Below are positions 34,315 to 42,729 of a stretch of DNA of 54,562 bases, one piece after another (positions within the stretch are counted from its first letter, which is position 1; each line of letters starts with the position of its first letter). The translations under genes were made by a program, and so were the position numbers. The stretch covers positions 1-54,562 of the forward strand of contig JAFTDG010000136.1 of the NCBI GenBank assembly GCA_017454325.1, written 5' to 3'. A model generated the notes under the pieces. The model made no database searches. It was not told the origin of the DNA and was given only the letters and a program-made list of their open reading frames with translations. Source of the stretch: Desulfovibrio sp. Lineage in GTDB: Bacteria; Desulfobacterota; Desulfovibrionia; Desulfovibrionales; Desulfovibrionaceae.

Positions 34315-34346
34315 GTAAACCCCGGTCCAGAGCGAACCGGGGTTAC
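34315..34346 (-). terminator. Hairpin downstream of the YbjQ-like gene
   Basis: GTAAACCCCGGT (34315-34326) and ACCGGGGTTAC (34336-34346) pair with one bulged A. On the minus strand it follows the YbjQ-like stop codon by about 30 bases and is trailed by TTGTTTC. A second small inverted repeat (GCAGGAGG/CCTCCTTGC) lies between. Confidence 0.55.
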
Positions 34347-34376
34347 TCATAGCAGGAGGGATGTATCCTCCTTGCA

Positions 34377-34796
34377 CTAAATAATTTCATTCAAGCCAGA
34401 CTGATCCTGAGCTCTGAATTTTTGTTGCAGCATAAGGGGCAAAGCGTCGGGATCAGACGGGTCGTAGTCAAACATGACCGCCGTGCCAAAGCAGGAAAAG
34501 TACTTGCTACCATCGGGGTGAAAAGCAACATTTTCATTATATCCTACGATGGCCTGCGCGCCTTTGTTCATGGCACGTGCCGCCATGCCAAAAAAAGCTT
34601 CTTCTGAATCATAGCCACGGCAGCAGACAAGCCCGAGTACCTTGGCAATCCGGCGCCCTTCCACCTGATGTGTGGTCACAACAGGGAATCTGCCAGCAAG
34701 AAAAATCTCGCGGACTTTCTCGGTTGCCCCCGGTGCCCCGGCTTGCCTCTCGACCTTGCGCTTCTTTTTATCCTGGCTTCCCATCAGAAAAAACAT
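34377..34796 (-). CDS. YbjQ-like (heavy-metal-binding domain) protein
   Basis: A 139 aa protein with a basic N-terminal tail (GSQDKKKRKVERQ) and a YbjQ/UPF0145-like core: VTTHQVEGRRIAKVLGLVCCRGYDSEEAFFGMAARAMNKGAQAIVGYN and YFSCFGTAVMF. Family members form pentamers and have no assigned function. GGGAGGTTGCC stands before the ATG at 34796, which settles the start. Confidence 0.72.
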   Translation of the reverse strand: MFFLMGSQDKKKRKVERQAGAPGATEKVREIFLAGRFPVVTTHQVEGRRIAKVLGLVCCRGYDSEEAFFGMAARAMNKGAQAIVGYNENVAFHPDGSKYFSCFGTAVMFDYDPSDPDALPLMLQQKFRAQDQSGLNEII

Positions 34797-34970
34797 GGCA
34801 ACCTCCCAATCAGATGGCTTTATGAACTATGATGACATTTATAATGCAAGGAGTTTGCCAAATTAAATTATACAAATAATTTTAATATATTAAAAGAATT
34901 TTAGAGTTTTTCGTCAAATTTCCGCCAGAATGCATTGATACCTATAGACCGTCGGAAGCAAGAGCATCTC
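34797..34970. promoter_or_regulatory. AT-rich intergenic region
   Basis: A 174-base gap between two minus-strand genes, with a very AT-rich stretch at 34850-34920. It should hold the promoter of the YbjQ-like gene and the end of the upstream lipoprotein gene. No convincing terminator stem or factor site is visible. Confidence 0.35.
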
Positions 34971-36071
34971 TCATTCGTTAGCCACGCGCACGAATTCATT
35001 GTAACTGGTACGGCAGGAAAGCGCTGCCCGATTCATTTCTTCCCGTACGTCACCATGAAATCCCTCGGCAATCCCTCGTGCAATGGCTTCTTTATAAGAA
35101 GATGCTTCCCTGAGAAAATGGCGATAGGTTCGTTCAACGCTAGGTTTAGCCCTGAAAGGTGGCTTCCCCCCCTCCTCTATGCCTGCCTCAAGGTCTTCTT
35201 GTAATCTGGCAAGTTCCCCCATGTCCGGCTGCGGTAAGGCCAGTACCTGTGTTACCCTGCGGTGTACTGCAAAAATACGGCTGGCAGCCTGAATCTGCCT
35301 GCGCAAGGGATGGTCGCGCAGCAATAGTTCCTCGGCCGGACCGGATGCGGTTTCAACAATATGTATCCAGCCATCGCGTGCTGCAATATATGCAGCATGA
35401 GCACCAAGGATGCGTTCACCCAACTGCCTGCCGCGAACGCCATCGTCCCGAATAGAGGTATCCTTGACATAGGCTTCCAGCGAGCGATACGCGCTGCGCA
35501 TATCGGCAATGGCTTTATCCATGGCTTTTACAAAGACGGCAAGCTGTTTTTCCTGCTCCACAGAAAACAACCCAGTTGGAGGCTTGAGCCTGCGCGCCAG
35601 GAGAGCATCAGCCTCATTGTCAACGCGTGGATGTTTGGCCAGTTGCCATTCTGCTAGATAATATTCTGTGTAGGCCGCAAGCACATCGGTTTGTGCATAT
35701 TTACCTGAAGCCAGAGCCAGGGATGCGGCATTGGCAAAGGCCACAAGTTTGTCAGCCCGTGCCAGTGCTTCCGTGCTTGGTGGAGGAAGCGCTGTATCCG
35801 CCTCGCTTTTTCGGGCAGGAACCTGTGCCGACGGAAGCTGAGGTATTTCTGAAGGTAAATGCCGGGACGTCTTTGGCGGGGAACGCATCTGCACAGTTGC
35901 ACCCCCGGCATTTCCTTCATGGGATTTGTCCACATCTGCATTACAGCCGGCCGTAAAGACGCACAGAAGCAATAAGGACATTGCTACCAACAACCAGGCA
36001 ACAACAGCAACGTAGGGATTTTGCACAGAATACATACGCCAGTTATTTGCTACAGGTGCTCTTTGATCCAT
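34971..36071 (-). CDS. Lipoprotein of unknown function
   Basis: A 366 aa protein with a lipoprotein signal (LLLLCVFTAGC, lipidated Cys43), a Pro/Ser-rich linker (about 60-105) and a helical C-terminal domain of about 250 residues rich in Ala, Arg and Glu (AFANAASLALASGKYAQTDVLAAYTEYYLAEWQ). It resembles helical DUF3829-type lipoproteins, but I am not certain. The ATG at 36071 overlaps the end of the HAD gene by 22 bases; a shorter form from 36035 would keep the signal peptide. Confidence 0.68.
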   Translation of the reverse strand: MDQRAPVANNWRMYSVQNPYVAVVAWLLVAMSLLLLCVFTAGCNADVDKSHEGNAGGATVQMRSPPKTSRHLPSEIPQLPSAQVPARKSEADTALPPPSTEALARADKLVAFANAASLALASGKYAQTDVLAAYTEYYLAEWQLAKHPRVDNEADALLARRLKPPTGLFSVEQEKQLAVFVKAMDKAIADMRSAYRSLEAYVKDTSIRDDGVRGRQLGERILGAHAAYIAARDGWIHIVETASGPAEELLLRDHPLRRQIQAASRIFAVHRRVTQVLALPQPDMGELARLQEDLEAGIEEGGKPPFRAKPSVERTYRHFLREASSYKEAIARGIAEGFHGDVREEMNRAALSCRTSYNEFVRVANE

Positions 36072-36685
36072 GCATTCAGACCCGTAAGGTCTTCTCCCCA
36101 GGGGAAGTCCCCTCCTTTGAGAATTGAGCCAACCCCGTAGAACATCGTTCCGGCATAGTCTGCCGCATCGCGGTCAGTAGGGGCATCCCCCACCATGAGT
36201 ACGTCTGCCGGGTCCAGCTTCTCTGTGCGCACAATGTGCGCAAGCAGTTCAGCCTTTGCCGGCGGCGAACCATAAATAGCGTCAAAATATCCATCTAATC
36301 TGCGTAGTTGCAACACAGACTGCAGTTCCTCCTGAGGAGTGCCTGAGCAAACAAACATGGGCAACCTGCCACGCCAGTATGTAAGCACATCCTGTGCACC
36401 GGGAATGAGCGCGCAGTGCTGCAGCTCATCCAGAACATACTCTGCAAAAAGGTTCCCCAGTCTGCGGGATTCCTCAGGCGTAATGGCCTTGCCGAGGACA
36501 TGTTCATATAACCACTCAAACTTTTTATAGCGGCTCACCCCGCCATGCACCTTATGGTACATAAGCAGGCGATCCCTCGCCTCTTCACCAAATGGTTCAG
36601 CCACGCGGGCAAATGCCCGAGTCTTGACGGGAACACTATCCAGAATGACGCCGTCGCAGTCAAAAACAAGACATTGCAGGGCCAT
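36050..36685 (-). CDS. HAD-superfamily phosphatase
   Basis: A 211 aa haloacid dehalogenase-type hydrolase. Motif I is FDCDGVILDS (nucleophile Asp), motif II is VCSGTP, and motifs III/IV are in PPAKAELL and MVGDAPTDRDAADYAG. The cap domain is helical (C1 type). In this cassette it may dephosphorylate a sugar phosphate intermediate, equivalent to the KdsC or NeuB-side phosphatases, though its fold is the phosphoglycolate phosphatase type. It follows the acyltransferase gene by 30 bases. Confidence 0.85.
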   Translation of the reverse strand: MALQCLVFDCDGVILDSVPVKTRAFARVAEPFGEEARDRLLMYHKVHGGVSRYKKFEWLYEHVLGKAITPEESRRLGNLFAEYVLDELQHCALIPGAQDVLTYWRGRLPMFVCSGTPQEELQSVLQLRRLDGYFDAIYGSPPAKAELLAHIVRTEKLDPADVLMVGDAPTDRDAADYAGTMFYGVGSILKGGDFPWGEDLTGLNAWIKEHL

Positions 36686-36715
36686 AACATTCCTTATGAT
36701 ACGATGTCGTACTGA

Positions 36716-37426
36716 TTACTTTGTGGGCCGCAACAACGTGTCAGCTTGCCCACGCATGCCAATGAGTCTGGCAGGCACGCCCCCAACAATACTAAAAGGA
36801 GCCACATTACGCGTGACTACAGCACCCGCGCCCACCACGGCCCCACGCCCAATACGCACATCAGGGGTGATAACGCAGTTGGCCCCTATCCATACATCGT
36901 CCTCAATAACAATCTGCCCCGGGACATGACCTTGCTGCATAATGGGCACATCCTGCCGTGCAATACAGTGGTTGGCGGCACGAATGACCGTGCCCGGCCC
37001 AATTGCTGTCTGGGCACCTATCTCAATACGCCCGCTGTCTGCCCCAACATGAACATTTGGAGAAAGAGCCACGTTGTCGTGAAGAACCAGTCCACCACCT
37101 GTGGCAGTGACCATGCATCCCCGGCCTATGCGCACACCATTACCCAGCTGCATACCACGGCAACCGGCAAGGCTCACCCCCGTACCAAAACGTACAGTAC
37201 CACAGTGCCTGAACAGCCAGCGCCAGGCCAACAGACGTAACGCAATGCCCAGGGGCGTAGGTAGCCAGGCAAACAAAAATATCCAAAGTTCCTCAAGTGC
37301 AGCGGCAATGCGAGCACATACCCCCGGACCGCTATGACAATGACCGTCCACATGCTTATGTGTGCCGAAGCTCAACGGTACTGTCTGAAGGTTGTGTTCA
37401 CCAGAAGAGGACGTTCCTTCAGCCAT
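36716..37426 (-). CDS. Hexapeptide-repeat acyltransferase
   Basis: A 236 aa left-handed beta-helix acyltransferase. The hexapeptide repeats run from about residue 85 (VRFGTGVSLAGCRGMQLGNGVRIGRGC) to the end (IVIEDDVWIGANCVITPDVRIGRGAVVGAGAVVTRNVAPFSIVGGVPARLIG), the WbbJ/maltose O-acetyltransferase pattern. A short hydrophobic stretch (LWIFLFAWLPTPLGIALRLLAW) may contact the membrane. The ATG is one base after the kdsB-like stop, so the two are translationally linked. Likely O- or N-acetylation of the sugar made here. Confidence 0.85.
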   Translation of the reverse strand: MAEGTSSSGEHNLQTVPLSFGTHKHVDGHCHSGPGVCARIAAALEELWIFLFAWLPTPLGIALRLLAWRWLFRHCGTVRFGTGVSLAGCRGMQLGNGVRIGRGCMVTATGGGLVLHDNVALSPNVHVGADSGRIEIGAQTAIGPGTVIRAANHCIARQDVPIMQQGHVPGQIVIEDDVWIGANCVITPDVRIGRGAVVGAGAVVTRNVAPFSIVGGVPARLIGMRGQADTLLRPTK

Positions 37427-37427
37427 G

Positions 37428-38198
37428 CTATTTGCAATACCCCTGCATGAGGTCATCCCCTTCCATAAGGCGTGTGACCCGCGCCAGATCCTCTGGGGTA
37501 TCAACGCTCCAGGTTCTGGCGGTTGTTGGTACCATGCGAACCTTTTCGCCGTATTCAAGAATGCGCATCATGTCCACAGACTCATAAATTTCTAGTGGGC
37601 TTTCCTCCATCTCGTTAAAACGGAGCAGATAGTCACGACGGAAGGGAATAATGCACACCTGCTTACGCATGGGCACCTTGTCTGAGCCTTTCTTGCGTGA
37701 GGGAATAGGTTCTCTGGAAAAATAGAGGGCGTTATTCATACGATCAACAACGACCTTGACCTCATTGGGATCTTCAAATTCTTCCAGCGTATCCATTTCA
37801 GCCATCAAATTGACCACATTGATGGAAGCATCCTTGAGCATGGGTTCTACGGCGTCGTCGATCATTTCAGGGCGCACCATGGGTTCATCCCCCTGTACCA
37901 TGACAACGATGTCAGCCCTGCTGCCCGTGGCAGCCTCAATCTTAAGCAAGGCTTCGGCTGTCCGGGTGGAGCAGCGAATATGGTGATCCCCTGTCATAAC
38001 GCAGGCAAGACCGGCATTTTTGCAATAATTTTCTATAATCTCATCGCAGGTTGCCACATATGTGGCCGATAATGTTTTGCTCATGGCTGTACGAAAGGCT
38101 ACATGCCCAACCATAGGGACACCGTGGATAAGCGCAAGGGGTTTGCCGGGATAACGGCTTGAACCCATACGGGCGGGAATAATAGCAATAATGTTCAT
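37428..38198 (-). CDS. KdsB-like CMP-keto-deoxy-sugar cytidylyltransferase
   Basis: A 256 aa nucleotidyltransferase. The N-terminal CTP loop is IIPARMGSSRYPGKPL and the metal/CTP motif is VVMVQGDEPMVRPEMIDDAV, both typical of 3-deoxy-manno-octulosonate cytidylyltransferase. The usual HxSGTxR sugar-recognition motif reads HHIRCSTRTAEAL, so the keto-deoxy sugar may differ from Kdo. It belongs to a run of aldolase, epimerase, glycosyltransferase, acyltransferase and phosphatase genes, not to lipid A-Kdo genes. It could be the only KdsB of this organism or a specialised paralogue; the window does not decide. Confidence 0.8.
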   Translation of the reverse strand: MNIIAIIPARMGSSRYPGKPLALIHGVPMVGHVAFRTAMSKTLSATYVATCDEIIENYCKNAGLACVMTGDHHIRCSTRTAEALLKIEAATGSRADIVVMVQGDEPMVRPEMIDDAVEPMLKDASINVVNLMAEMDTLEEFEDPNEVKVVVDRMNNALYFSREPIPSRKKGSDKVPMRKQVCIIPFRRDYLLRFNEMEESPLEIYESVDMMRILEYGEKVRMVPTTARTWSVDTPEDLARVTRLMEGDDLMQGYCK

Positions 38199-38212
38199 AA
38201 AATCTCCTTAAT

Positions 38213-38236
38213 GCCCCTGCAATGAATTTGAGGGGC
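38213..38236 (-). promoter_or_regulatory. Small hairpin between the GT8 and kdsB-like genes
   Basis: GCCCCT (38213-38218) and AGGGGC (38231-38236) flank a 12-base loop directly before the kdsB-like ribosome-binding site (AAGGAGATTTT). No T-run follows, so it is more likely an mRNA structure than a terminator. Confidence 0.35.
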
Positions 38237-38259
38237 TGTATATCTGATGACAAAACATT

Positions 38260-39270
38260 CTACACGTCAGGTCCGAGACGGTGCAACAGGGTTTCCAGTC
38301 TGGCGCGGGCAGCCTCTGCAGCTGTCAGCCGCTGCTGCAGATTGTTCAGGGCTTTCTCGCTACGTGCAATGGTATCAAAGAGGCCCCGCAAAAGATAGAA
38401 TGCGCCCCCACTGGCATACTCTGCATTATCCACCGGGCCGTTGTAAGGGCTGCCCCCCATGCGCAGCCAGCGGGCGTAATCGCGCTGCCATTCAGGAAAA
38501 CATGCGGCAGTCAATCCGTCATTCCACAATTTATACGCTCCAAAGGCATGCACAATGGGAGCATATGTAGCCTCAGGATTACGCGGATGACAGTTGAATC
38601 GGGATGGAAGTTCAACTACTGCCTCAGGACAATCACTGCGCAGACGTTGAACAAGGGCATTGAGCGCCGCCTGATCAGGATAGCGCAGCACGCTGCCATA
38701 CGTTTGCAGGAAGTCAAGGCACCATTGCTCCAGGACATGAGTATCCCCCAGACCACGTCTGAGTACCAACACACCAGAATTCATATTGGGCACTTCCCCG
38801 TCCAGACAGGGAATGGGAGCATGCACATTGACACGTGCCGGAGCCGTCTTTCCTGTGTCGCCAAATTCCGCATCCTGCAGTGCCATAGCCAATGGGCCAA
38901 ATGAGAATACATCGTCCAAACTGTCCTGCACCAGAACATCTGCGTCCAGCCAAAGCACGCTTTCGTAGTGCTCAAGCAGGCGAAAACAGGCGAGTTTGGA
39001 CAGCGAAAGCAACGAAAACTGTTGTACAGCCTCCGGCCGCAGCCCTTCACATGCCACTGCGAATGTCTCACAGCGTGCGCCCAGAGCCTCCAGCAATTTT
39101 TTATCAGCAAAGCTCAGGGTTGTGTCATGATAAACCAGCACATCCGCAGCTAAACGCGGGTTATGGCGTACAAGAGCCAGCAAGAGAGATCCTGCTGCAA
39201 AAGCCCAGTCGCCGGTAATACCGGTGACAATCAGGCGGTCATTCTTTTTCCACGATACCGGTTTAGTCAT
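38260..39270 (-). CDS. GT8-type glycosyltransferase
   Basis: A 336 aa enzyme with the GT8/glycogenin-like pattern: an early LIVTGITGDWAFAAGSLLLALVRH strand, the DxD motif in ESVLWLDADVLVQDSLDDVF, MNSGVLVLRR and a late VHAFGAYKLWNDG. The last 45 residues (ARSEKALNNLQQRLTAAEAARARLETLLHRL) look like a coiled coil. The start at 39270 overlaps the epimerase stop as ATGACTAA. It presumably adds a hexose to the surface glycan made by the cassette. Confidence 0.8.
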   Translation of the reverse strand: MTKPVSWKKNDRLIVTGITGDWAFAAGSLLLALVRHNPRLAADVLVYHDTTLSFADKKLLEALGARCETFAVACEGLRPEAVQQFSLLSLSKLACFRLLEHYESVLWLDADVLVQDSLDDVFSFGPLAMALQDAEFGDTGKTAPARVNVHAPIPCLDGEVPNMNSGVLVLRRGLGDTHVLEQWCLDFLQTYGSVLRYPDQAALNALVQRLRSDCPEAVVELPSRFNCHPRNPEATYAPIVHAFGAYKLWNDGLTAACFPEWQRDYARWLRMGGSPYNGPVDNAEYASGGAFYLLRGLFDTIARSEKALNNLQQRLTAAEAARARLETLLHRLGPDV

Positions 39271-40177
39271 CAGTGGACACAAGATAGCCACCCTCAGAGG
39301 CCAGTTCAGGATGCATGGCCTGGTGTTCCTCTTCCATAACACGCAGGATACCCTGCCCTAGATCAACCGTCAGTGGCGGTACAAGTTTGCGGCCGACCTT
39401 GGGCATGAAGGCGTACGGGGTTATCTGGTAATGGCCGCTGTTAGGATCGTTCTGAAATCTGATTTCCAGGTCCTTACCCAGCATTTCACCGATCATCTTG
39501 AACAGATCGCCCACGCGCATGGGCTGGTTGCCGGAAATGATGATGTTCTGATTCTCAAATTCCGGAGCCAATATGGCCAGTGTAGCCGTAGAGGCATCAT
39601 CCACATGCACATATTCGCGCAAGGCCGTAGGCGCGCCATAATAGGTGATGGAACCTGTGGCAAGGGCCTCATGAACAAAACGGTGGATGGCATTGCGCGT
39701 ATCAGAACGAGGACCGTACAGAGAGCCGTAACGCAAGATCGTGTACGGCAGGTTGTGCATGGCCTGGTAATTCTCGATATAGAGCTCGCATGCCTGCTTA
39801 CTGCACCGATAAAAACCGCCGGATTTGCCATAAACGTACAGAGAGCTGGCAAAGACATAGCGCTTCACCCCTGCCTTGCGGCAGGCCTCCAGCACCATCA
39901 CATTACCCAGCACATTGATGCGGGCCGTATCCACAGGGCGATTGTTGGCCTCACCGATGTCGGCTATGCCTGCGTAATTAAATACAGCATCTGCGCCAGC
40001 AACAGCATGCGCCACTGTATCTTCATCGAGGATGTTGCCCGTGAGCATGATCTGGTCGTCGCGCAGCCAGGGCGAAGGGCGTAAATCCACAATGGTGACG
40101 GCATGGCCTGCCTCAGAAAGTTTGTCACAAATGTGCGAGCCCAGAAAGCCGGCGCCGCCAAATACAGTGATTTTCAC
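39263..40177 (-). CDS. NAD-dependent sugar epimerase/dehydratase (extended SDR)
   Basis: A 304 aa nucleotide-sugar SDR. The Rossmann motif is FGGAGFLGSHICDKL, the catalytic part has ASSLYVYGKSGGFYRCSKQACELYIENY with Y...K partly altered (YxCSK), and the substrate region is YGSLYGPRSDTRNAIHRFVHEAL. The start is GTG at 40177, set by GGAGG nine bases upstream and by the strand-one sequence VKITVFGG. It starts two bases after the aldolase stop. Probably epimerises, dehydrates or reduces an activated sugar in this cassette. Confidence 0.85.
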   Translation of the reverse strand: MKITVFGGAGFLGSHICDKLSEAGHAVTIVDLRPSPWLRDDQIMLTGNILDEDTVAHAVAGADAVFNYAGIADIGEANNRPVDTARINVLGNVMVLEACRKAGVKRYVFASSLYVYGKSGGFYRCSKQACELYIENYQAMHNLPYTILRYGSLYGPRSDTRNAIHRFVHEALATGSITYYGAPTALREYVHVDDASTATLAILAPEFENQNIIISGNQPMRVGDLFKMIGEMLGKDLEIRFQNDPNSGHYQITPYAFMPKVGRKLVPPLTVDLGQGILRVMEEEHQAMHPELASEGGYLVSTDD

Positions 40178-40179
40178 CG

Positions 40180-40971
40180 TTATTTTCCTCCTTGCGGGCG
40201 TTCCGCAGCTCCCCACAAAAAGACGGAATCAATGCCGTATGCAATAAAACGGCTGCCAGCCTCAATCTGTCGCTGCAGTTCAGCTGGATCCGGCTTGACA
40301 ATGTGCAGACCCATACGCGCATTGTTGCGTGCGCAGGCATCGACAATGCGTTGCATCGCTGCCTTGAAGTCAGGATGGTCAAACTGTCCTGTCAGGCCCA
40401 TGGAGCCAGAAAGGTCGTATGGCCCAACCATGATGGCATCCAGGCGCGGATGGGTAAGAATAGCATCCAGTCTTTCCACGGCGCGTATATGTTCTATCTG
40501 CGCCACCAAAAAGATATCAGGCGCGCATGTTTCGACATAAGAATCAAAGCGTTTACCAAAAACATTGGCACGGTTATAGCCAACACCACGGTATTCCGGT
40601 GCTGTTTCTCCCTGTTTGCGCCAGAAGTCCTGACCGGGATATGTGGAAAGATCAATGGCGCGATCAAGCTGTTCACGGCTTTCAATCATAGGAAAGATCA
40701 ATCCCTGTGCACCGGCTTCCAAGGCTGATTTTATCTGCGTTTTGCTGGCCTCACCCAATCGGGCAAAGGGTACGGCGCCACCGCATTCAATACCCCGAAA
40801 AATGTTTGGGAGAATCGTGCGGCCAAAAGAGCCGTGTTCCATATCTACTGCCACCCAGTCATACCCTGCGCGGGCCATGAGCTCGGCCACATCAGGCGAA
40901 GGCAGTTGTAGCCACGTGCCGACAGTTGGCTTGTCTGCAGAGAGAAGAGCACGAATATCACGAATTTTCAT
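40180..40971 (-). CDS. HpcH/HpaI-family class II pyruvate aldolase
   Basis: A 263 aa metal-dependent TIM-barrel aldolase. Signatures are VGTWLQLPSPDVAELMARAGYDWVAVDMEHGSF, EAGAQGLIFPMIES and VGPYDLSGSMGLTGQ. Family members reversibly join pyruvate to an aldehyde, giving 2-keto-3-deoxy acids. In a biosynthetic cassette with a KdsB-like cytidylyltransferase it could make the keto-deoxy sugar rather than break one down. It is the first gene of the tight run aldolase-SDR-GT8-kdsB-like-acyltransferase-HAD. Confidence 0.88.
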   Translation of the reverse strand: MKIRDIRALLSADKPTVGTWLQLPSPDVAELMARAGYDWVAVDMEHGSFGRTILPNIFRGIECGGAVPFARLGEASKTQIKSALEAGAQGLIFPMIESREQLDRAIDLSTYPGQDFWRKQGETAPEYRGVGYNRANVFGKRFDSYVETCAPDIFLVAQIEHIRAVERLDAILTHPRLDAIMVGPYDLSGSMGLTGQFDHPDFKAAMQRIVDACARNNARMGLHIVKPDPAELQRQIEAGSRFIAYGIDSVFLWGAAERPQGGK

Positions 40972-41030
40972 ATCATGGCGGCTGCCGCCGCAGGGTTTGA
41001 AGTTACAGACCCCATTTTTCTTTTGCAGAA

Positions 41031-41876
41031 TTACTGCATGGCCTGGAGGATGGCAGCGGAAGACACACTGGACAGTGGCTTGCCGTCAACAATGAGAGCT
41101 GGCAGGGACTGCACCTTAAAATATTCTGCAATTTGCTCAGCCTGATAAAGATTCACATTGCCGGCGTCATAACAATATTTTGTCACGGCCAGCTCCTGAC
41201 TCGATGGTACCGGTGGGCGCAGCATGGAAGTCATATATGTATAGTGAATGGGATACTCGCCGGTTTTCCCTACGGCATCATATTCATTACTGAAAGGCCG
41301 CACATGGCCCTCGGCACGCTGTGCCGCCTTTGCTCTGTTCCATGCTGACAGGGCATAGGTCATATACGTCATGGCCTGTCCCGGACGGGAATAGGAAATC
41401 CAGATACCTAGCCCCATGAGATCGGTACCGTAATGCTCGCGACTGTTGGCAAATACTGCCACCTTGGCCTGTTGTGGTGAAAAGGAACGCGCTGCTTCAA
41501 CGACGCTTTTCCATATCTGTTCGCTCTGGGGAGCAGAGAAATCGAGCAGTACCAGCACTTCGTGCGGTGCCGTCGGACTGCCGTAAAATACCGGATATGC
41601 CTCGCGTTTCCACTGTGGCCTATATGCAGCTTCTCCTGAAATGCTGGGCACATTGCCCCCCATTGTCTCCAGCATGGCACGACCTTCGGATGAAGGCTTA
41701 CGCAAATTAGGCAGAGTTTCATTTATAAAGGGATTAAAAATATTTGTCTCGCCCCCGACATGCGTAGCCAGGGATGCCCCCTCCCCGGAACCGGCAGACG
41801 ATTTTTCCATATGAGCCGCCCCACAACCGCCCAAGGCCACACCAGAAATTAGCAGTGCTATCAGTAATCCTCGCAT
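41031..41876 (-). CDS. Thioredoxin-fold (DsbA/DsbG-like) lipoprotein lacking CxxC
   Basis: A 281 aa protein with a lipoprotein signal (ALLISGVALGGC, lipidated Cys18). The mature region resembles a DsbA/DsbC-type thioredoxin fold: HEVLVLLDFSAPQSEQIW stands where DxxCxxC is expected, and SLPALIVDGKPL holds the cis-Pro loop near the C-terminus. The redox cysteines are replaced (APQS), so it cannot be a disulfide oxidoreductase at that site. It begins nine bases after cbiK on the same strand. A chaperone or binding role is possible. Confidence 0.65.
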   Translation of the reverse strand: MRGLLIALLISGVALGGCGAAHMEKSSAGSGEGASLATHVGGETNIFNPFINETLPNLRKPSSEGRAMLETMGGNVPSISGEAAYRPQWKREAYPVFYGSPTAPHEVLVLLDFSAPQSEQIWKSVVEAARSFSPQQAKVAVFANSREHYGTDLMGLGIWISYSRPGQAMTYMTYALSAWNRAKAAQRAEGHVRPFSNEYDAVGKTGEYPIHYTYMTSMLRPPVPSSQELAVTKYCYDAGNVNLYQAEQIAEYFKVQSLPALIVDGKPLSSVSSAAILQAMQ

Positions 41877-41885
41877 TCCTATACC

Positions 41886-42668
41886 TCACGCCCCTGTTGA
41901 CAGGGATTGTACGACACCGTCGAGATGTCGCAACCAAACTTCCGCCACGCTGGCATATTCAGCCGTGCCCAAAAGTACCGGCAGGCACTGGTGACCTGTC
42001 GCCTCAATGCGACTGCGCCAGCTTTGCCGATTCCTGCCTGCCATATCTTCCAGCGTATGACGCCCGACCACAGAAAGCAGGGGGGCGAGCCACACACGTT
42101 GAGAACCAAGTACAGGAAGAATATCCTCCAACTGCACAGCCCCGTTCATTGCCCCCACATGCACTCGTGCGTCAAGCTGATGCACTGCCTGAGCAAGCTG
42201 CACATACAGCGAAACGGCATCATGGCGCGTACCGTGCCCCATAAAGATAACATCTTCTTCAGGGGCGCGCTCTGCAGGTAAATGCCGTAGCAGGGCAACG
42301 GCTGTCTCTTGTATATCTGCTGCGCTGTGCAGCAGGGGAGCCCCCACATCACAGTTGAGTCCACCCTTCCGAGCGGCATCTTTTACAGCAGTGAGCACAG
42401 AACCGTATTCTCGCCCGGGAATAGTCTGCAAAGGTTGAACAGCCACAGCGTCAAAGCGTTCAAAAGCCAGTCGCAGCACGGCTTTGAATACAGAGTCGCT
42501 CTTCTGGCGCGAATGTGCCATGCGCTCACGCAACAGCAACGAGGTGTACGCCCAACGTACCGGCACACCTGGCCAGCGTTGCCGGACAAGGGCATCGAAA
42601 CGCCGTAAGGCGTGCCGCCCCTGGTCACTGCCTATGCCGTAGGCAACCAGAAGGATCGCACATTTCAT
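41886..42668 (-). CDS. cbiK: Sirohydrochlorin cobaltochelatase, cytoplasmic CbiK type
   Basis: Inserts Co2+ (or Fe2+) into sirohydrochlorin for cobalamin or siroheme synthesis. It has 260 aa and no signal peptide in the chosen form, so it corresponds to the cytoplasmic rather than the periplasmic Desulfovibrio CbiK. Metal-site histidines lie in IFMGHGTRHDAVSLY and VVGRHTLEDMAG, and the N-terminus is CAILLVAYGIGSDQG. The ATG at 42668 is preferred over an upstream start because the barrel begins there. Siroheme for sulfite reduction would match the sulfite-producing metabolism suggested by islA. Confidence 0.88.
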   Translation of the reverse strand: MKCAILLVAYGIGSDQGRHALRRFDALVRQRWPGVPVRWAYTSLLLRERMAHSRQKSDSVFKAVLRLAFERFDAVAVQPLQTIPGREYGSVLTAVKDAARKGGLNCDVGAPLLHSAADIQETAVALLRHLPAERAPEEDVIFMGHGTRHDAVSLYVQLAQAVHQLDARVHVGAMNGAVQLEDILPVLGSQRVWLAPLLSVVGRHTLEDMAGRNRQSWRSRIEATGHQCLPVLLGTAEYASVAEVWLRHLDGVVQSLSTGA

Positions 42669-42729
42669 GAGTGGGGAGTGTACGTCACTTGCTCGCGGGT
42701 GGCAAGAAGGCGCTCTTTGGGGCAGTACC

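Noticed and set aside
39431..40084. Plus-strand 217-codon frame opposite the SDR gene
   Set aside because: Shadow of a well-supported epimerase gene; no domain recognised.
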